Assembly: GCA_947452295.1 (NCBI GenBank)
Contig: CANGCK010000035.1
Coordinates: 1 to 37,106 of the forward strand
DNA from: Sphingobacteriia bacterium
GTDB taxonomy: Bacteria; Bacteroidota; Bacteroidia; Chitinophagales; Chitinophagaceae
Length of the DNA stretch: 37,106 nt
Direction of reading: 5' to 3'
Shown: in pieces, positions 34,420-37,106 of the stretch
How the letters are laid out: each line of letters begins with the position of its first letter
Numbering within the stretch: the first letter of the stretch is position 1
Program-made: the position numbers and the translations under genes
Notes under the pieces: generated by a model
Seen by the model: the letters and a program-made list of their open reading frames with translations, nothing else
What the model was told of the DNA's origin: nothing
The model's database searches: none

Positions 34420-34983
34420 ATGAATAGAAGAGAAGCATTATCTAGTGTAGCCCTATTATTAGGGGGCACCATTATTGGTGCAGAAGCTTTTTTATCGGGG
34501 TGTAAAACTGCTACAAAAAACGGAACAGTTTTCTCATCATCTGATATAGCATTGTTAACTGAAATATCTGAAACTATTTTGCCAGCTACAAGTACACCCG
34601 GAGCTAAAGAAGCTAAAGTTGGTGAGTTTATGGCACTTATAGTAACTGATTGTTATAGTGTAGAAGAAAAAAAGGTTTTTGTAGACGGATTGAAAAAATT
34701 AGAAGAGCTTTCTAAAACTAAAAACGGTAAAGGATTTGTAGAAAGTACAAAAGAACAGCGCCACAATTTATTGGTAGCGCTTGACGCAGATGCAAAAGCA
34801 ATCCAAAAAAACCTGAAAGAAAAAGAGCTTCCCCATTATTTTAGTATGATGAAGCAGTTAACCTTATGGGGTTTCTTTACCTCTGAAGTAGGTGCTACAA
34901 AGGCATTGCGTTATGTTGCAGTTCCGGGCAAATATGACGGAAATTTTCCATATAAAAAAGGGGATAGAGCTTGGGCAACATAG
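34420..34983 (+). CDS. Gluconate 2-dehydrogenase subunit 3-family small subunit with Tat/lipoprotein signal
   Basis: The 187-residue small subunit of a membrane-bound GMC dehydrogenase. The N-terminus has a Tat motif (NRREALSSVALLLGG) and also a lipobox-like LSGC at about 26-29, so it could be exported folded with its catalytic partner and then lipid-anchored. The DIALLTEISETILPATSTPGAKEAKVGEFMALIV block is the family signature. Subunits of this family escort the signal-less GMC subunit through the Tat system. It sits 35 bp after the GMC gene. Confidence 0.92.
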   Translation: MNRREALSSVALLLGGTIIGAEAFLSGCKTATKNGTVFSSSDIALLTEISETILPATSTPGAKEAKVGEFMALIVTDCYSVEEKKVFVDGLKKLEELSKTKNGKGFVESTKEQRHNLLVALDADAKAIQKNLKEKELPHYFSMMKQLTLWGFFTSEVGATKALRYVAVPGKYDGNFPYKKGDRAWAT

Positions 34984-35058
34984 TAATTAGTAAAAGTAGA
35001 AATGTTATTATTCATTATTAATTGTACAGAATAGTATAATTGATTCAAAAACCAAACA

Positions 35059-35928
35059 ATGAACAACAAAAGAAGAGATTTTATTAAAACAGCAGGCTTA
35101 GCAGCCGCAGGATTGAGTTTGCCATTTATGGGTAAATCAAATTTCTTGAATTCTTTTGGAACAATTAAAAAAGAAAGTGCTTTTGGGATACAACTATGGA
35201 CAGTTAAAGAAGATTTAGCAACAGATACTAAAGCCACGCTTAAAAAATTAGCTGGTTATGGTTTCAATCAAATTGAAAGTTTTGAAGGAGCGCAGGGTAT
35301 ATTTTGGGGAATGAAAAATACCGAGTTCAAAAAATACATGGACGATTTAAACTTGCGAATTATTTCGGCACATTGCAATAATACGGTAGATTTTGAACGC
35401 AAAGCTGCTGAAGCTGCTGAAATAGGCATGAAGTATTTAATTTGTCCATGGAAAGGCGCACAAAAATCTATCGATGATTTTAAAAAGTTTGCCGATGAGT
35501 TTAATAAGAGCGGAGAAATTTGCAAGAAAAATGGAATAAAGTTTGCATACCATAACCACGATTATTCATTTAAAGCAATAGATGGACAGATTCCTCAAAC
35601 CGTAATGATGGAAGGAACAGATGCTTCATTAGTAGATTTTGAAATGGATATTTATTGGGTAGTTGCAGCAAAAGAAAATCCAATTGATTGGTTTAAAAAA
35701 TATCCAGGAAGATTTACAATTTGTCACGTTAAGGATCAAACAATGGGCGCAACTGGTATAGAATCTTGCGTTTTAGGAAAAGGCACGATTGATTTTTCGA
35801 ATATATTGCATGAAGCCAAAAAATATGGCATGAAACATCATATAGTTGAACAAGAAGCATTTACTGGTTCAAACCCATTGGCGAGTGCAGAAGCCGATGC
35901 TGCTTATATGAAAGTCTTGAAGTTTTAG
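35059..35928 (+). CDS. Tat-exported TIM-barrel sugar isomerase/epimerase-like protein
   Basis: The 289-residue TIM-barrel protein has a clear twin-arginine signal (KRRDFIKTAGLAAAGLSL). Barrel motifs include FGIQLWTVKEDLATD, FAYHNHDYSF, VDFEMDIYWVVAA, FTICHVKDQTM and HHIVEQEAF, with Glu/Asp/His ligands for a divalent metal. It belongs to the sugar phosphate isomerase/epimerase-like family whose exported members process 3-keto-sugars in Bacteroidota. It starts 75 bp after the small subunit gene and ends 27 bp before a bidirectional terminator. Confidence 0.9.
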   Translation: MNNKRRDFIKTAGLAAAGLSLPFMGKSNFLNSFGTIKKESAFGIQLWTVKEDLATDTKATLKKLAGYGFNQIESFEGAQGIFWGMKNTEFKKYMDDLNLRIISAHCNNTVDFERKAAEAAEIGMKYLICPWKGAQKSIDDFKKFADEFNKSGEICKKNGIKFAYHNHDYSFKAIDGQIPQTVMMEGTDASLVDFEMDIYWVVAAKENPIDWFKKYPGRFTICHVKDQTMGATGIESCVLGKGTIDFSNILHEAKKYGMKHHIVEQEAFTGSNPLASAEADAAYMKVLKF

Positions 35929-35955
35929 TAATTACTGGAAAGCAAGTTAAAAAAC

Positions 35956-35985
35956 AAAGCCCATCTATTCAATTAGATGGGCTTT
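35956..35985. terminator. Bidirectional terminator hairpin, left copy flanking the toxin-antitoxin pair
   Basis: AAAGCCCATCTA and TAGATGGGCTTT form a 12-bp perfect stem with a 6-nt loop. T-rich sequence follows on the plus strand, and TTTTTT on the minus strand, so it can end both the isomerase and the mazF transcripts. The same stem recurs at 36975-37001. Confidence 0.88.
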
Positions 35986-36008
35986 GCCTTTTATCACTCG
36001 TAAAACAT

Positions 36009-36332
36009 CTAGTCTACAAATGTTTCCTTCATAACAGACTTGACTTTGTAAATTTCTTTATTGTGTAAGAAATCAAATAATTTTACTATTCGTACTCTAT
36101 CAATTGTTCGAATCTGATCCAATACAATCCAACTTTTGGTGTTGTTATGTTTTACCTCTACTCTGGTCGGATAAGATTTGGAACTACTAGTAATGGGAGC
36201 TATCACAATAGTTTGTAAATACTTATTCATTTCATCAGGAGAAATAACCACACAGGGGCGAGTCTTTTTCATTTCACTGCCGATAGTTGAGTCGAGGTTT
36301 ACTAAAACAATTTGGTATTGTTTTATTTCCAT
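36009..36332 (-). CDS. mazF: MazF/PemK-type endoribonuclease toxin
   Basis: Growth-inhibiting endoribonuclease of the PemK/MazF family, 107 residues. Family features are KQYQIVLVNLDSTIGSEMKKTRPCVVISP, then IVIAPITSSSKSYPTRVEV and WIVLDQIRTIDRVRI. These supply the RNA-binding loops and the conserved Arg/Ser active-site pair. The gene overlaps the antitoxin gene by 10 bp. The pair sits between duplicated terminators, and its protein ending KETFVD is only lightly diverged from typical C-termini. Confidence 0.93.
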   Translation of the reverse strand: MEIKQYQIVLVNLDSTIGSEMKKTRPCVVISPDEMNKYLQTIVIAPITSSSKSYPTRVEVKHNNTKSWIVLDQIRTIDRVRIVKLFDFLHNKEIYKVKSVMKETFVD

Positions 36333-36568
36333 TCTTCAAAGTTTTCATCTTCAAAAATATCAGCCATAAGTAATTTGTCATCACCATTCTCGTGCATTTT
36401 CTTAAAAGCTTTTTCCCAACCATTTCTTGATGAGGTCTTTGGTTTTAGAATAATGCAGTCTTTTTCGAGGATAAGTTCTACTGAATCCTGAATGTTGTAT
36501 TTTTCAATGAGGGTTTTTGATAATCTTATTCCTCTGGAGTTTCCGATTGATATAATTGGTATGTTCAT
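36323..36568 (-). CDS. mazE: AbrB/MazE-type antitoxin
   Basis: Antitoxin of 81 residues. The N-terminal SpoVT/AbrB-type DNA-binding fold reads IISIGNSRGIRLSKTLIEKY, followed by VELILEKDCIILKP. The acidic C-terminal tail (about 55-81, DDKLLMADIFEDENFEEW) should wrap the toxin. It is first in the operon and overlaps mazF. A palindrome over the promoter (36580-36598) fits autoregulation by the antitoxin or the complex. Confidence 0.93.
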   Translation of the reverse strand: MNIPIISIGNSRGIRLSKTLIEKYNIQDSVELILEKDCIILKPKTSSRNGWEKAFKKMHENGDDKLLMADIFEDENFEEWK

Positions 36569-36579
36569 TTGATTATAAT

Positions 36580-36618
36580 GTAATTACAAAGTTATTACAC
36601 AAATATCATGTTACCAAA
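36580..36618 (-). promoter_or_regulatory. Promoter with overlapping palindrome for the mazEF operon
   Basis: Read on the minus strand, TTTG at 36618-36615 and TAACTTTG at 36594-36587 are 20 nt apart, matching the Bacteroidota promoter consensus. The palindrome GTAATTAC-aaa-GTTATTAC (36580-36598, one mismatch) overlaps the -7 box and is a plausible antitoxin-binding operator. The -7 box lies 18 bp before the mazE start. Confidence 0.6.
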
Positions 36619-36974
36619 TTAGTAGTATAACTTCCTATTTTAGAATTGAGATCTGTATTTCCCTTTTAGATTGATTTAATGACATATTTTTTATGCTCTT
36701 ATTACTAATACTAATGGTTTTATTTACTTACAAATTTCGAATATTAAAACTTCTGATTAATAGGTATTTACCGCAATATTTAAGGTGTTTTAACCCAGTT
36801 CGGTTTGATACCTACAACTAATAATGTGTCTTTTAATGACACATCATTGGTCGGCTCATTTTGAGTTTACTGTATATAATAGAGGGTAGTAAAACAAAGC
36901 TGCAATTCAATGATGAAATTGTGACAAATCGCACTAAACATACAAGTTAGCGTGGCCCATCGCCAATGAAAGAG
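36619..36974. other. Noncoding stretch behind the toxin-antitoxin operon
   Basis: No open reading frame, tRNA or transposase remnant was found. The only structure seen is a small hairpin, ATGTGTC (36824-36830) with GACACAT (36838-36844) around ttttaat. The stretch separates the mazEF promoter from the right terminator copy and could be leftover sequence from the insertion that brought in mazEF. Confidence 0.5.
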
Positions 36975-37001
36975 AAAGCCCATCTAATTTAGATGGGCTT
37001 T
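36975..37001. terminator. Terminator hairpin, right copy flanking the toxin-antitoxin pair
   Basis: AAAGCCCATCTAA and TTAGATGGGCTTT form a stem nearly identical to that at 35956-35985, with only the loop different. It lies 26 bp past the stop of the minus-strand gene at the window edge and probably terminates it. Confidence 0.85.
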
Positions 37002-37027
37002 GTTATATAGAGCTTAAACAAATCAAT

Positions 37028-37105
37028 TTAGAACTCTCTATACTTTCTTCTTACAAACTGGTTGGCTTCATCAAAGTTGGTAATCTTCATATTAGGACCA
37101 TCCCA
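37028..37105 (-). CDS. C-terminal end of a Gfo/Idh/MocA-family oxidoreductase (partial)
   Basis: The last 25 residues and stop of a gene that continues past the right edge. The readable sequence is WDGPNMKITNFDEANQFVRR then KYREF and TAA. The WDGPNMKxTN...EAN...YR ending is characteristic of exported Bacteroidota Gfo/Idh/MocA oxidoreductases. The frame is open to the window end. It faces the Tat-exported isomerase across the mazEF insertion and may belong to the same sugar-oxidation locus. The assignment rests on a short tail, so the subfamily is uncertain. Confidence 0.7.
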   Translation of the reverse strand, partial: WDGPNMKITNFDEANQFVRRKYREF

Positions 37106-37106
37106 A

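Noticed and set aside
36928..36960. CGCACTAAAC...GTTAGCG looked like an integron attC site near mazEF
   Set aside because: The core does not fit GTTRRRY, pairing is bulged, and no integrase or cassette array is present.

Overview
The window looks like chromosomal DNA from the phylum Bacteroidota, most likely family Chitinophagaceae or a close relative. The evidence is the strongly AT-rich sequence, a GldC-type gliding protein, a DUF6089 outer-membrane protein next to uppS and bamA, tandem Skp/OmpH genes, and several matches to the Bacteroidota promoter consensus (TTTG, about 17-20 nt, TAnnTTTG). No rRNA, tRNA, CRISPR array, transposase or phage gene was seen.

Left end (1-4532): the least ordinary region. 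A module of a small acidic protein with a Cys-Pro tail, a predicted seven-helix membrane protein, a short sensor kinase and a NarL/LuxR response regulator appears to have been duplicated in tandem and then eroded. Three membrane-protein copies remain (214, 1442, 2398). One small protein is intact (1061), one is a stop-containing relic (24-197) and one has lost its N-terminal half (2212-2382). Only the last module keeps the kinase (3121) and regulator (3867); the middle one retains an internally deleted regulator relic (2101-2209).

4537-12187 (minus strand): a five-gene efflux operon running tetR, TolC-like, membrane-fusion lipoprotein, RND pump, AIM24/TIGR00266-family protein. The tetR promoter overlaps a 28-bp imperfect palindrome, which suggests autoregulation.

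12381-25864 (plus strand): mostly housekeeping. It holds DUF502, a glycosyltransferase, gldC, a YqeY-type protein, CvpA, an alpha/beta hydrolase, a CBS protein, nadK, DUF6089, uppS, bamA, two skp/ompH genes, murI, rpmH, rnpA and yidD. uppS, bamA and the Skp pair serve envelope assembly; murI supplies D-glutamate for peptidoglycan.

25858-31442 (minus strand) and 31684-35928 (plus strand): a lipoprotein of unknown function, superoxide dismutase, then a cytochrome c / DUF1080 / tadA cluster, a TIM-barrel isomerase and Gfo/Idh/MocA pair, and a divergent set of TIM-barrel isomerase, GMC oxidoreductase, Tat-type small subunit and TIM-barrel isomerase. Together these look like a periplasmic sugar (3-keto-glycoside type) oxidation locus. 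The GMC enzyme carries a C-x5-C-x3-C-P motif like that of the 3Fe-4S FAD-glucose dehydrogenases.

Right end (35956-37106): a MazEF-type toxin-antitoxin pair sits between two near-identical terminator hairpins about 1 kb apart, followed by the C-terminal end of another Gfo/Idh/MocA gene (minus strand), cut by the window edge.
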